NCBI RefSeq assembly: GCF_009664855.1
Contig: NZ_CP045928.1
Span: forward strand, 3,877,195 to 3,941,194
DNA from: Flavobacterium sp. SLB02
GTDB taxonomy: Bacteria > Bacteroidota > Bacteroidia > Flavobacteriales > Flavobacteriaceae
Reading direction: 5' to 3'
DNA: 64,000 nt
The position numbers were made by a program, and so were the translations under genes. The notes below the pieces were generated by a model. That model was not told where the DNA came from, made no database searches, and was given only the letters and a program-made list of their open reading frames with translations. Positions 54,434 to 63,568 of this stretch are shown one piece after another. The first letter of the stretch is position 1. Each line of letters opens with the position of its first letter.

Positions 54434-55390
54434 TTAATACTTCCCCCAAATCCTCGTATTCAAATCCAGTTCCTGAACAATATCATGCATAAACTGAACA
54501 ATCGAAAGATCATCGGTAAGTAAATCGGGCACTAGAAGCGACGTATGTATAGGCGCTTCGAAGTAATTGTTGCTTAACGGGAAAGCGATATACATTTTTG
54601 AACTTATAAACGAAAGCGAAATCGTTTCGTCGGATTTATTGTTTAGGTCCAAAATTCTTTCCATCATTGCGGGCGTTAAGATATATCTTGCCTCTATTTG
54701 ATTTCTGGAATAGGTAACAAACTGATTGTCGAAATTGGTGTTTTCTAACTGTACAATTTCGGTATTTCCAAAACTAAAAACATTTTTAGAAAACCATGCA
54801 CTAACCGTATTTCCAAAGCTTTTTGGGCGAACAACCGTCGAGACTGTAAAGTTCTTATTAAAATCGGCTACAAAAATAATTCCCTTAAAAATAGTATGCC
54901 ATTCGGTACGGGTTCCATTTTTGGTTTGCGTTTCTGTTTTATATTCGGCGTGAACTTCGGCAAACGAGAAAGAAGTTTTATCGACCGTTCCACTTATTAA
55001 ATCCTGTGTTTTATAGCGATCCGGTTCTCTTGTAAAAAGGTCAGAATCTATAAATTCATATTCCGGAAGTCCGCTTTGAGGTACAAAAGTGAGACTGTCA
55101 TTGATCTTCTTTAATGCTGTTGCTACAACATTGGTTTTATATGCTGTTTTGTATTTCCTTGCATCACCATCAATCTGAAAAAGCATTACAATACCCACAA
55201 TTATTGGAATCAAACTCAGTATAATGGCCACAGTCGCTGCTCCTACAAGCAAACCGCCCACGATAAGCAATGCTGCAATGCCAAATACGGTATAACAAAC
55301 GGTGTAAGTCGAGGCAATTTTTTTACGGTCGACTTCTAATGTATTCAAAACCTCCTCAAAGGCCGTATTATTACTAATTTCTGAATCCAT
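54434..55390 (-). CDS. DUF3137 membrane protein
   Basis: A 318-residue protein with two adjacent helices at about residues 26-46 and 49-69, followed by a large cytoplasmic or periplasmic domain (ARKYKTAYKTNVVATALKKI, FSFAEVHAEYKTETQ). This is the DUF3137 arrangement. DUF3137 genes commonly follow lemA, as here: the ATG shares one base with the lemA stop (TAATG), so translation is coupled. Function unknown. Confidence 0.85.
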   Translation of the reverse strand: MDSEISNNTAFEEVLNTLEVDRKKIASTYTVCYTVFGIAALLIVGGLLVGAATVAIILSLIPIIVGIVMLFQIDGDARKYKTAYKTNVVATALKKINDSLTFVPQSGLPEYEFIDSDLFTREPDRYKTQDLISGTVDKTSFSFAEVHAEYKTETQTKNGTRTEWHTIFKGIIFVADFNKNFTVSTVVRPKSFGNTVSAWFSKNVFSFGNTEIVQLENTNFDNQFVTYSRNQIEARYILTPAMMERILDLNNKSDETISLSFISSKMYIAFPLSNNYFEAPIHTSLLVPDLLTDDLSIVQFMHDIVQELDLNTRIWGKY

Positions 55391-55947
55391 TAACTATTAA
55401 AAAGCTCTTTTGCACTGATATTTTTACGCTCTTCTTCGGCTGTTGCCAAAACTGCAATTGGGGTATAACTAAGCATTCCGGCAAATAAATTACCCGGAAA
55501 CATCATAATAGCATTATTAAAATCTGTTACCACAGCATTATAAGTTCTTCTGGCAGCCGCTATTTGCTCTTCGCTTTCTGTCCAGGTAGTTTGCAAATTA
55601 GTAAAGCTTGCGTTTGCTTTTAAGTCAGGATAATTTTCAACATTTACCATTAAACCTCTTACTGTTGTACTCAATTCAGCATCAAGACTGGCTTTTTCGG
55701 TATCGCTAACAGAACCGGAAGTTGCTTTGGCACGAAGCTCAACGATTTTAGTTAAAGTACTTTGTTCATAATCTGTATATTGTTTTACGATTTCAACAAG
55801 ATTCGGAATTAAATCAAAACGTTTTTTCAGCATTACATCAATTGCCGAAAAAGCATTCGTTACCTGATTTCTTTTTCCGATAAGGGAATTATAATAAAAT
55901 ATCCATAAAAAGATAAAGAGGATAAGGATAGGTAAAATAACAAACAT
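55390..55947 (-). CDS. LemA-family protein
   Basis: The ATG at 55947 gives 185 residues with an N-terminal membrane helix (MFVILPILILFIFLWIFYYN) in the usual LemA position. The longer frame up to 56133 has no conserved sequence and would include the promoter. KRNQVTNAFSAIDVMLKKRF, DLIPNLVEIVKQYTDYE and ARRTYNAVVTDFNNAIMMFP are characteristic. LemA folds as an elongated helical bundle. Its role is not established, though some members aid outer-membrane or protease homeostasis. Confidence 0.9.
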   Translation of the reverse strand: MFVILPILILFIFLWIFYYNSLIGKRNQVTNAFSAIDVMLKKRFDLIPNLVEIVKQYTDYEQSTLTKIVELRAKATSGSVSDTEKASLDAELSTTVRGLMVNVENYPDLKANASFTNLQTTWTESEEQIAAARRTYNAVVTDFNNAIMMFPGNLFAGMLSYTPIAVLATAEEERKNISAKELFNS

Positions 55948-55973
55948 GAATTTTAGTTTTAATTGGTTGAGTT

Positions 55974-55981
55974 CAAATATA
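55974..55981 (-). promoter_or_regulatory. Putative -7 box for lemA
   Basis: TATATTTG on the minus strand lies 27 nt upstream of the lemA ATG at 55947, which supports that start. Confidence 0.55.
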
Positions 55982-56289
55982 AATAAAAAACAAAATGATT
56001 CTTTTTTATTTTTATGCGTTGACATCAATTTTACTAAAGCAAGAAAAAACACTTCGCCAGACTTTAAAAAACTTTTAGGCATCAGATTTGCTTGCAGTTT
56101 ATCCTGTTTATGGCATAAAATACTGAAACCCAAATAGCGAAATTCATGATTAAACTTTCGTTTTTAAACCCATTCTCTATTTTATCACTAAACAAAAAAT
56201 ACAAAAAACATCACCTATTATATGAAAACCAAATAAATACCGTTCCAATTATAATTTATTAATTATTTATTATAGTCCGCTAAAAAAAC

Positions 56290-56297
56290 TATTTTTG
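56290..56297 (+). promoter_or_regulatory. Putative -7 box of the peptidoglycan-salvage operon
   Basis: TATTTTTG matches the consensus, 23 nt before the ATG at 56320. No TTTG is seen at the standard -33 distance. Confidence 0.5.
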
Positions 56298-56319
56298 GTT
56301 TCTGTTAAAAAAGATTGAA

Positions 56320-57891
56320 ATGCATAAAAATCAGCAAGTACTTTTCTCTATCCTATTTTTATTTTTCTTTGGATTAATTTCTAATGCACAGGAAAAAATA
56401 ATTTACCCTAAAAACGAATTTAGAGGTGTCTGGATTGCAACGGTGGTCAACATCGACTGGCCCAAAACTGCCATTGACGGCGTTGAAAAAGAAAAAGCTG
56501 ATTATCTTGAAATCTTAGATACCTATAAAAAACTCAACTATAATGCGGTAATTGTTCAGATTAGAAGTGTTGGGGATTCTTTCTATCCTTCCGAATTTGC
56601 TCCCTGGTCGCGTTTTTTAACCGGTAAGGAAGGTGTAGCTCCCAACCCGTATTACGATACATTGGCCTGGATGATTGAGGAAGCGCATAAAAGAGGTTTT
56701 GAATTTCATGCGTGGCTAAATCCATATCGTGCTACTTTCGATCTAAATAAAAATCTTTTAAGCCGCAATCACGACATTTTTAAACATCCGGAATGGATGA
56801 TCGAATATGCCGGAAAATATTATTATGACCCTGCATTGCCTGAAGTTCAGGAGCATCTGACCAAAGTTGTCAAAGAAGTTGTTGATAAATACGATATCGA
56901 CGCGATTCATTTTGATGATTATTTTTATCCTTATACTGTTCCTGGAAAATCTTTTAACGATTCAGCATCATACAGAAAATACGGAGCCGGCTTAAGTCTT
57001 GCCGACTGGCGTCGTGCAAATGTGAGCAGCTTTGTGCATACCATTTCAACTACGATAAAAGCCAGCAAACCCTGGGTACAATTCGGAATCAGCCCGTTTG
57101 GGGTTTGGCGCAACAAATCGATGGATCCAAAAGGTTCTGAGACGCAATCGACATCCAATTACGATGATTTATATGCAGATCCTATTTTATGGATGGACCA
57201 AAAATGGATCGATTATATCCTGCCTCAACTCTACTGGAGTATGAATAACCCAAGAGCTTCGTACTCAAAACTGGTGAAATGGTGGTCTGAAAATTCAAAT
57301 AATACCGCACTTTATATTGGTCATGCAACCTATAAAATTAGAGGTGATAGCGACAAGAGCTGGAACTTTGTAAACGAAATCCCAACTCAGATTGACTTTG
57401 CCAGAAGTTTCAAAAAAGTAGGCGGAAGTGCTTATTTCAGTTCAAAATGGTTCATGGATAAAAACTTTGATGTGGTTCGTATCTTAGAAGAAAACCAATA
57501 TAAATATCCAGCACTTCCTGCTCCGGTTCCTAATCTAAAACACATCGTAATTGATATTCCGGTGGTGAATGAATATCAAAAAGACAGTGTACATTATGCC
57601 TTTAATATAAAAGCTCCTCTCAATACAAAGGTGCGTTATATGGTCCTTTACGGAGGAGAAAGTACCTCGAAAATAGACATTAACGATCCAAGCAAGATAA
57701 TTGACAAAATCACGGTTTATGAAAATGAAGGAACAATCCAGTTTTCTATCCCGGCCGAAAAAATGAATCAGTATAAAGCTTGCGCTGTAACATTTATTGA
57801 TTATTTTGCAAACGAAAGTACCCCAACTACGATCGACCTGAAAAAGACATTTAAACTTTATACACCTGCTCAGCCTAATGAAAACAGATAA
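56320..57891 (+). CDS. Exported glycosyl hydrolase of the GHL10 (DUF187) family
   Basis: A 523-residue protein with signal peptide ending ISNAQ (about residue 24). NEFRGVWIATVVNIDWP is the DUF187/GHL10 opening, and KYDIDAIHFDDYFYPY near residue 200 the second-strand acidic motif. The barrel covers about residues 30-370, and a C-terminal beta domain of about 100 residues follows. GHL10 enzymes are thought to cut glycans linked to peptidoglycan or peptide stems. Overlap with the next gene is 14 nt, and the operon continues through nagZ. Confidence 0.9.
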   Translation: MHKNQQVLFSILFLFFFGLISNAQEKIIYPKNEFRGVWIATVVNIDWPKTAIDGVEKEKADYLEILDTYKKLNYNAVIVQIRSVGDSFYPSEFAPWSRFLTGKEGVAPNPYYDTLAWMIEEAHKRGFEFHAWLNPYRATFDLNKNLLSRNHDIFKHPEWMIEYAGKYYYDPALPEVQEHLTKVVKEVVDKYDIDAIHFDDYFYPYTVPGKSFNDSASYRKYGAGLSLADWRRANVSSFVHTISTTIKASKPWVQFGISPFGVWRNKSMDPKGSETQSTSNYDDLYADPILWMDQKWIDYILPQLYWSMNNPRASYSKLVKWWSENSNNTALYIGHATYKIRGDSDKSWNFVNEIPTQIDFARSFKKVGGSAYFSSKWFMDKNFDVVRILEENQYKYPALPAPVPNLKHIVIDIPVVNEYQKDSVHYAFNIKAPLNTKVRYMVLYGGESTSKIDINDPSKIIDKITVYENEGTIQFSIPAEKMNQYKACAVTFIDYFANESTPTTIDLKKTFKLYTPAQPNENR

Positions 57892-59146
57892 TAAACCCTG
57901 GTTCTGGATTCCGCTTCTTAATTTTGCATCTGGTTTACCGTATGCGGTAATTATCTCAGTTTCTGTTATTATGTACAAAAATCTGGGAATTTCAAATGAA
58001 GATATTGGTGTCTATACCAGTTTATTATACCTGCCTTGGGTGATAAAACCTCTTTGGAGTCCATTTATAGAATTACACGGAACCAAAAGAAAATGGTTTT
58101 TATCGATGCAGCTACTTATTTCAGTCGCCTTTTTACTGGTCGGATTTACCATTCCCTCCAGTGGCTTTTTCATCATGACTCTGGCCATTTTTTGGGTGGC
58201 TGCTTTTGCTTCGGCTTCTAATGATATTGCCAGCGATGGTTTTTATTTATTGGTTTTACCCGAAGACAAACAATCTTTTTTCCTGGGTATCAGAAGTACT
58301 TTTTACAGACTCTCTTTACTTGCCGGAAACGGACTAATTGTACTTTTTGCCGGATATCTGGAGCATAAATACTCAGATAACACCAAAGCATGGTCCTACA
58401 CGATGATTGCTGTTGGTTTATTAATGACTTTTATAACACTTTATAATTTCATTTTTACACCCAAAAATGAAATCAATGCTGTAGCAAATAATAAAGAAGC
58501 GCATCAGAATCAAAACTTCGCTACTGTATTTATCAGCTTTTTTAAGAAAAAACGAATCGGATTAATTTTAGCTTTTATCCTTGTTTTCAGATTAGGAGAA
58601 TCTCAGTTGCTTAAAATGCTCAGTCCGTTTTTACTGGACACAAAAGAATTAGGCGGAATGGGATTAGACACCGAAGCTGTTGGAATAATCTACGGAACTT
58701 TCGGCGTTGGAGCTTTGACCCTGGGCGGAATTTTAGGCGGAATCGCTATTTCCAGACAAGGTCTTACCAAATGGATGCTTCCGATGTTCCTGACCATGCA
58801 CCTGCCTATTATTGGTTTTATTCTGCTGGCTTTTTTCCATCCCACATCCATTTATTATATTTATGCCGTGGTAATTTTAGAACAATTTGGCTATGGTTTT
58901 GGCTTTACAGCTTTTATGATGTATTTAATTCATGTGGCTGAAGGCGAATCAAAAACATCGCACTACGCAATTGCAACTGGTTTTATGGCATTAGGAATGA
59001 TGCTTCCGGGAATGCTCAGTGGTTATATTCAGAAATATTTAGGCTATGATAACTTCTTTATTTGGGTTCTTCTGGCTACAATACCGGGTTTAATTCTTTC
59101 CCGATTTTTAGAGTTTCCAAAAGATTTCGGTAAAAAAACACAATAA
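57878..59146 (+). CDS. ampG: AmpG-like MFS permease
   Basis: A 422-residue MFS protein with 12 membrane helices. NFASGLPYAVIISVSVIMYK and YTSLLYLPWVIKPLWSPFIE (about residues 14-60) are the AmpG pattern for muropeptide (GlcNAc-anhydroMurNAc peptide) uptake. The domain linker is QNFATVFISFFKKKRIGLIL. Its start lies inside the end of the GHL10 gene, so translation is coupled. Confidence 0.85.
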   Translation: MKTDNKPWFWIPLLNFASGLPYAVIISVSVIMYKNLGISNEDIGVYTSLLYLPWVIKPLWSPFIELHGTKRKWFLSMQLLISVAFLLVGFTIPSSGFFIMTLAIFWVAAFASASNDIASDGFYLLVLPEDKQSFFLGIRSTFYRLSLLAGNGLIVLFAGYLEHKYSDNTKAWSYTMIAVGLLMTFITLYNFIFTPKNEINAVANNKEAHQNQNFATVFISFFKKKRIGLILAFILVFRLGESQLLKMLSPFLLDTKELGGMGLDTEAVGIIYGTFGVGALTLGGILGGIAISRQGLTKWMLPMFLTMHLPIIGFILLAFFHPTSIYYIYAVVILEQFGYGFGFTAFMMYLIHVAEGESKTSHYAIATGFMALGMMLPGMLSGYIQKYLGYDNFFIWVLLATIPGLILSRFLEFPKDFGKKTQ

Positions 59147-59166
59147 CAGCTATACCTATAACGCCC

Positions 59167-59508
59167 ATGGAAATCAATGAAAACATCCAGGTTGAACGAA
59201 ACCTGAAAGCAATTGAATTGGAAAAAGCAGGAGAAATTGAGAAAGCAATTGCGTTATACGAAGAAAACATTAGCGAAGGTTTTAAAGGAAATCATCCTTA
59301 TGACCGACTGGCAACAATCTACAAAAACCAACTTGATCTGGACAATGAGATCAGGGTTTTAGAAAAAGCCATTATCATTTACGAAGAAATCACTCTCGAG
59401 GACCGGTTAGAAGGTTTGCCTAAACTCTTCCGTTTCAAAAACCGACTCGAAAAAGCCTTGCATACCAAAACCCAGCTTGCCAAACAAAAGAAAAGCAAGC
59501 TGAAATAA
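59167..59508 (+). CDS. Small TPR-like protein
   Basis: A 113-residue helical protein. IQVERNLKAIELEKAGEIEK and IALYEENISEGFKGNHPYDR, then LDNEIRVLEKAI look like two to three TPR units. It lies between ampG and a GNAT gene in the salvage operon, 20 bp after ampG. It may be a scaffold; function unknown. Confidence 0.65.
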   Translation: MEINENIQVERNLKAIELEKAGEIEKAIALYEENISEGFKGNHPYDRLATIYKNQLDLDNEIRVLEKAIIIYEEITLEDRLEGLPKLFRFKNRLEKALHTKTQLAKQKKSKLK

Positions 59509-59533
59509 AGAATAATTTTTACCGCATTTTATC

Positions 59534-59983
59534 ATGACCAGCTTAAAAAGAACCAACTCTGACGATATCGATTTTATAAATCTGGTAGTCTTATTAGACA
59601 AGGACTTAGCGATCAGAGACGGAGAAGATCACGCCTTTTACAATCAGTTTAATAAAACTGACGCGATAAAACATGTTATCGTTTTTTACGAAAATGATAT
59701 TGCTGTGGGTTGCGGCGCTTTTCGGGAGAAAAAAGAAGATACCGTCGAAATCAAACGAATGTATGTGCATCCTGATCATCGTAAAAAAGGTATTGCTTCT
59801 GCAGTTTTAGCAGCATTAGAAATTTGGTCGAAAGAAGTAGGTTACACCTATACTATTCTCGAAACCGGAAAAAACCAGCCCGAAGCCATCAACTTATATC
59901 AAAAACTAAATTATACCATAATTCCAAATTATCCGCCTTATGAAAACATGGATAACAGTGTCTGTATGAAAAAGACTTTATAA
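59534..59983 (+). CDS. GNAT-family acetyltransferase of the salvage operon
   Basis: A 149-residue GNAT domain with the acetyl-CoA loop in MYVHPDHRKKGIASAVLAAL (about residues 76-95) and C-terminal ILETGKNQPEAINLYQKLNY. It sits in the peptidoglycan salvage operon, two bases before nagZ. The acceptor could be a glucosamine derivative or muropeptide (inference), but simple N-acetyltransferases of this type have many substrates. Confidence 0.85.
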   Translation: MTSLKRTNSDDIDFINLVVLLDKDLAIRDGEDHAFYNQFNKTDAIKHVIVFYENDIAVGCGAFREKKEDTVEIKRMYVHPDHRKKGIASAVLAALEIWSKEVGYTYTILETGKNQPEAINLYQKLNYTIIPNYPPYENMDNSVCMKKTL

Positions 59984-59985
59984 TA

Positions 59986-61599
59986 ATGAAAATGACAGCT
60001 CAAGCATTAAGACAAAAAGTGGGACAATTCTTTTTTCCCGCAGTTTTTATAAACGATACCGAAGAAAACATTCAGCAAACCGAACGTTTAATCGCAGCAC
60101 ACAACATTGGCGGATTGACTTTTTTTCACAGCCGTGCCAGTGCTGCAACAAATTACGAAAGCAAGAAAAAAATCATTTTTAATGATGATAGTTATCAAAA
60201 AATAAAAGACCTGATTGTTCGCTACCAAAAAGCCGCTTCCACTCCACTTTTAATCAGTATCGATGCCGAATGGGGATTGGCCATGCGCATCGAAAAAACA
60301 CCGCAATATCCGTACGCCATTACGCTTGGCGCTTTGCCTGAGAGTAAATCCAATTTAGTTTATGAAGTTGGAAAACAAATTGGTTTAGACCTGAAAGCTG
60401 CCGGAATTCATTATAATTTATCGCCTTTGGCAGACATTAACAATAACCCCAACAATCCTGTTATTGGTTATCGTTCTTTTGGTGAAAACAAAGAAAAAGT
60501 CGCTGATTTTTCGATAGAATATCTAAACGGAATGTCCGAAGCTGGCGTTTTAGGCTGCCTGAAACACTTTCCAGGACATGGAAACACCAATGTCGATTCG
60601 CATTTGGGGCTACCTGTTTTAAATGAAACCCTTGAAGAATTACTAGAAAATGAATTGTATCCTTTCATTAAAGGAATCCAAAATAATGTCGATTCTATAA
60701 TGATAGGCCATCTTGCCGTTCCGAGTTTAAACGATGGAAAAAATACATCGGCAACCTTATCAAAACCTATTATCGAGACGCTTTTGCGCGAGCAATTGGG
60801 TTACGACGGCCTGATAATTTCTGATGCGCTCAACATGCACAGTGTTTCTAAATTATACCAGACCAAAGGAGAACTGGAATGGGAAGCTTTCAACGCAGGA
60901 AATGATGTTTTATGTTTTGCAGAAAATGTTCCCGAAGGAATTGAAGCTATCCTTAAAAATGCTTCACCGCAGCGTATCGAAGAGAGCTTTAACAGAATCA
61001 TGAAAGCCAAAGAAAAAGTGGGAATCCTCTCTGATAACAATTTTACTTCAGGAGCATTAGATTTCGAGAAAACATCAGTATTAAATCTTGAAATTGCGCA
61101 ATATTCGATCACAAAAATTATCGATAACCAGAATACTCAATTAGCTTTCGAAGAACAAAAAAACAATCAATTAGCAAAATTGAGTTTATATAAAGGTGTA
61201 GAGAATACTTTTTTTCAAACCTTAAATTCAAAATTAGAATCTCCTGAATTTGCTTTTGAAAGCTTAGAAACTTCAGATGCCAAATCAATTGCAGCTAGTT
61301 TAGAGAATTTCCAAACCATTATTATTTCCTTATTTGTTCCAAAAGCAAAACCTATGAACAATTTCGAAATCGACGACGAAGTTTTAGAATTGCTTTCAAG
61401 CTTATTGCAAGGTAAAAAATGTATCGTTTACGTTTTCGGAAATCCGTATGTATTGCCTATTATTCCTTATTTAACAAAGGCTTCAGGATTAATTCAGGTC
61501 TATCAGGATTTTAATGAATTCCAAAAAAATGCAGCAATTCAATTTCTTGAAAATTTAACTTGCAATGGAAAATTACCTGTAAATATTGACCTGCAATAA
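59986..61599 (+). CDS. nagZ: Glycoside hydrolase family 3 beta-N-acetylglucosaminidase
   Basis: A 537-residue cytoplasmic enzyme (no signal peptide) that removes GlcNAc from anhydromuropeptides. KHFPGHGNTNVDSHLGLPV at about residues 193-211 is the NagZ signature with the catalytic His and Asp. GYDGLIISDALNMHSV near residue 270 holds the nucleophilic Asp. A C-terminal domain of about 170 residues is longer than in E. coli NagZ (341 residues). It ends the salvage operon. Confidence 0.92.
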   Translation: MKMTAQALRQKVGQFFFPAVFINDTEENIQQTERLIAAHNIGGLTFFHSRASAATNYESKKKIIFNDDSYQKIKDLIVRYQKAASTPLLISIDAEWGLAMRIEKTPQYPYAITLGALPESKSNLVYEVGKQIGLDLKAAGIHYNLSPLADINNNPNNPVIGYRSFGENKEKVADFSIEYLNGMSEAGVLGCLKHFPGHGNTNVDSHLGLPVLNETLEELLENELYPFIKGIQNNVDSIMIGHLAVPSLNDGKNTSATLSKPIIETLLREQLGYDGLIISDALNMHSVSKLYQTKGELEWEAFNAGNDVLCFAENVPEGIEAILKNASPQRIEESFNRIMKAKEKVGILSDNNFTSGALDFEKTSVLNLEIAQYSITKIIDNQNTQLAFEEQKNNQLAKLSLYKGVENTFFQTLNSKLESPEFAFESLETSDAKSIAASLENFQTIIISLFVPKAKPMNNFEIDDEVLELLSSLLQGKKCIVYVFGNPYVLPIIPYLTKASGLIQVYQDFNEFQKNAAIQFLENLTCNGKLPVNIDLQ

Positions 61600-61692
61600 G
61601 TTACAAAACCAAAACCCAGTTCAATAGTCAAATACTATCAATCTATAAATATTTATAATCACTTCTTATTGCTTCAACATGCACTTATAACC

Positions 61693-61700
61693 TACTTTTG
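61693..61700 (+). promoter_or_regulatory. Putative -7 box for ahpC
   Basis: TACTTTTG, an exact match, lies 37 nt before the ATG at 61738. The in-frame codon at 61669 is upstream of it and so cannot be the start. TTG at 61669-61671 is a possible -33 box with a 21-bp spacer. Confidence 0.55.
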
Positions 61701-61737
61701 CACCAGAAATAAATTTTTTAACGTTAAAACGAAAAAT

Positions 61738-62376
61738 ATGTCTTTAGTAGGAAAAAAATTCCCAAGTATTGCAGTAGATGCTATCTCAGAGATGGGCGAT
61801 AATTTAAAAATCAACATCTTTGAAGAAGCAGTAAACAACAACAAAAAAGTATTATTGTTCTGGTACCCAAAAGATTTTACTTTTGTATGCCCAACTGAAT
61901 TACACGCCTTTCAAGCTGCATTACCAGAATTTGAAAAAAGAAATACAATCGTAATTGGAGCTTCATGCGACACAAACGAAGTGCACTTTGCTTGGTTGAA
62001 CACTCCAAAAAACAATGGTGGAATCGAGGGTGTAACTTACCCAATCCTGGCAGATACAAATCGTAACTTATCTAACATTTTAGGAATTTTAGATATTGAT
62101 TCTACAGAATACAGCGAAGAAACTGACTCAGTGATCATCGAAGGTTCAAACGTAACTTACAGAGCTACTTACCTTATTGACGAAACTGGAAAAATCTTCC
62201 ACGAAAGTGTAAACGATATGCCATTAGGTCGTAACGTAAACGAATACTTACGTATGGTTGATGCTTATACTCATATCCAGGAAAAAGGAGAAGTTTGTCC
62301 TGCAAACTGGGAAGCTGGAAAAGAAGCAATGAGCGCAGACAGAATCAGTACAGCTGAATACTTAAGCGCAAACTAA
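61738..62376 (+). CDS. Peroxiredoxin, typical 2-Cys (AhpC/Prx type)
   Basis: Starting at the ATG at 61738 the protein is 212 residues. The peroxidatic cysteine is Cys51 in DFTFVCPTEL; the resolving cysteine is about Cys187 in GEVCPANWEAGKE. These fit the AhpC/Prx1 group, which reduces H2O2 and organic peroxides as obligate dimers, with thioredoxin or AhpF as partner. A thioredoxin gene follows, which is likely its reductant. No AhpF is nearby. Confidence 0.93.
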   Translation: MSLVGKKFPSIAVDAISEMGDNLKINIFEEAVNNNKKVLLFWYPKDFTFVCPTELHAFQAALPEFEKRNTIVIGASCDTNEVHFAWLNTPKNNGGIEGVTYPILADTNRNLSNILGILDIDSTEYSEETDSVIIEGSNVTYRATYLIDETGKIFHESVNDMPLGRNVNEYLRMVDAYTHIQEKGEVCPANWEAGKEAMSADRISTAEYLSAN

Positions 62377-62404
62377 GAAATAGAATACCACATTTTTTTA
62401 AAAT

Positions 62405-62434
62405 TCCAAATCCCTGAGGATTTGGAGTTTTTTT
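62405..62434 (+). terminator. Intrinsic terminator of ahpC
   Basis: TCCAAATCC at 62405-62413 pairs perfectly with GGATTTGGA at 62418-62426 around CTGA, followed by a T-run. Confidence 0.88.
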
Positions 62435-62484
62435 CTCACAACAATCCAATCACATTTCAAACCTTATTTTTTTAAGTTTCAATC

Positions 62485-62614
62485 TTACGATTTGGAATTT
62501 GAAATTTATAATCCTGGAATTTCATTAAAAAAATAACCTTCAAATTTAAAAATTTCAGCTCCAACCCTAAAATTTGGAATTTGGAATTTACAAAAATTTG
62601 GAATTTAAATTTAA
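62485..62614. repeat. TTTGGAA short-sequence repeat
   Basis: TTTGGAATTTGGAATTTAC at 62574-62592 and other TTTGGAATTT copies at 62490 and 62597 make up an irregular repeat between the ahpC terminator and trx. It is AT-rich and looks like slipped-strand expansion. Confidence 0.55.
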
Positions 62615-62619
62615 AAGAT

Positions 62620-62928
62620 ATGTTAATCGACTTAAACGAAGATACATTAGCAGATTTAGTTGCTAAAAACGAAAAAGTAGTAGTACAATATTCAGCTTCA
62701 TGGTGTGGAAATTGTCGTATTATGAAACCAAAATTCAAAAAATTAGCAACAGAGAATGAAGCTATCACTTTTGTTTTGGTTGATGCTGAGAATTCTCCGG
62801 AATCAAGAAAATTAGCCAATGTAAGCAACCTGCCAACATTCGCCACTTTTGTAAACGGAAAATTAGTTGGAGAAACTCAAACCAACAAACAAGAAGTTTT
62901 AATCGACTTGGTAAACGCAATTGCATAA
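62620..62928 (+). CDS. Thioredoxin-family protein
   Basis: The ATG at 62620 gives 102 residues; a TTG at 62581 would only translate the upstream repeat. The active site is Cys29-Gly-Asn-Cys32 (SASWCGNCRIMKP), with NLPTFATFVNGKL carrying the cis-proline. CGNC differs from the CGPC of classical thioredoxin, so its redox potential may differ. It follows the AhpC-type peroxiredoxin and precedes a DUF6952 gene. Confidence 0.9.
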   Translation: MLIDLNEDTLADLVAKNEKVVVQYSASWCGNCRIMKPKFKKLATENEAITFVLVDAENSPESRKLANVSNLPTFATFVNGKLVGETQTNKQEVLIDLVNAIA

Positions 62929-63013
62929 ACAGATCATTAGATTTTTAGACTATTAGATTTTTTGAATCTTATCTAAAAATCCAATAATCGAGTAATCTAA
63001 AAATCCAGAAAAA

Positions 63014-63271
63014 ATGAAATTACCCGTAATAAAGCAGTTAACTCAATTTATTGAAGAAAACGATCAGGATTATATCATTGAAACGATCGAAGTTCTGGAG
63101 GCAATGACTGAAATTCCTTCTCTAAAAGATGAAGAATTAGATGTAATTGGCGAACTAATATCCAATATGTATGGTGCACTCGAAGTACACAAAATGGTAG
63201 TTCAGGGCACAGATAAAAAAGAAGCTCTAAATGCGTTCATGAAACGTGTTTTAGGCTCTATCGATAAATAA
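63014..63271 (+). CDS. DUF6952-family protein
   Basis: An 85-residue acidic helical protein (MKLPVIKQLTQFIEENDQDY, then LEAMTEIPSLKDEELDVIGE). I recognise this as DUF6952, seen repeatedly in flavobacteria next to this thioredoxin. It has no cysteine and no membrane segment. The role in peroxide defence is inferred from context only. It lies 85 bp after trx, in a spacer with imperfect inverted AATCTAAAAATCC-like repeats. Confidence 0.8.
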   Translation: MKLPVIKQLTQFIEENDQDYIIETIEVLEAMTEIPSLKDEELDVIGELISNMYGALEVHKMVVQGTDKKEALNAFMKRVLGSIDK

Positions 63272-63305
63272 TCGAGCACTACAAATTAAAAAAACATGAC
63301 TTAAG

Positions 63306-63338
63306 AAACGCTTTCATTCCAAGGGAGCGTTTTTTTTT
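63306..63338 (+). terminator. Intrinsic terminator of the trx-DUF6952 unit
   Basis: AAACGCT at 63306-63312 pairs with AGCGTTT at 63326-63332 and is followed by a long T-run. Confidence 0.85.
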
Positions 63339-63486
63339 ATTTTCAGTTTTCACAATCATCTGGGCGAGCTATCCGTGTTTTCGCAAAGCCAATCAGTATG
63401 ATCCGCATTTCATAGATACATAAAGATAAATCGTAACATTTGTAACATAAATACACATATTATTCGTTATCTTATAACTAGCTTAA

Positions 63487-63498
63487 TTGTCATGACAA
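63487..63498. promoter_or_regulatory. Palindrome upstream of tpx
   Basis: TTGTCATGACAA is a perfect 12-bp palindrome. It is centred about 47 bp upstream of the start of the tpx -7 box, which is an activator-like position. Which regulator would bind is unknown. Confidence 0.4.
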
Positions 63499-63535
63499 CA
63501 GCTAACAAATACTTTTAGATTCAAATATTAATCCT

Positions 63536-63543
63536 TACTTTTG
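63536..63543 (+). promoter_or_regulatory. Putative -7 box for tpx
   Basis: TACTTTTG, identical to the ahpC box, ends 25 nt before the tpx ATG. TTTT at 63513-63516 is a weak -33 candidate at 19 bp. Confidence 0.55.
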
Positions 63544-63568
63544 AACCTCATTAATTTAAACAAACATC

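Noticed and set aside
55948..56133. N-terminal extension of the LemA protein
   Set aside because: LemA proteins begin just before the membrane helix; the extension has no conserved sequence and contains the -7 box at 55974-55981.
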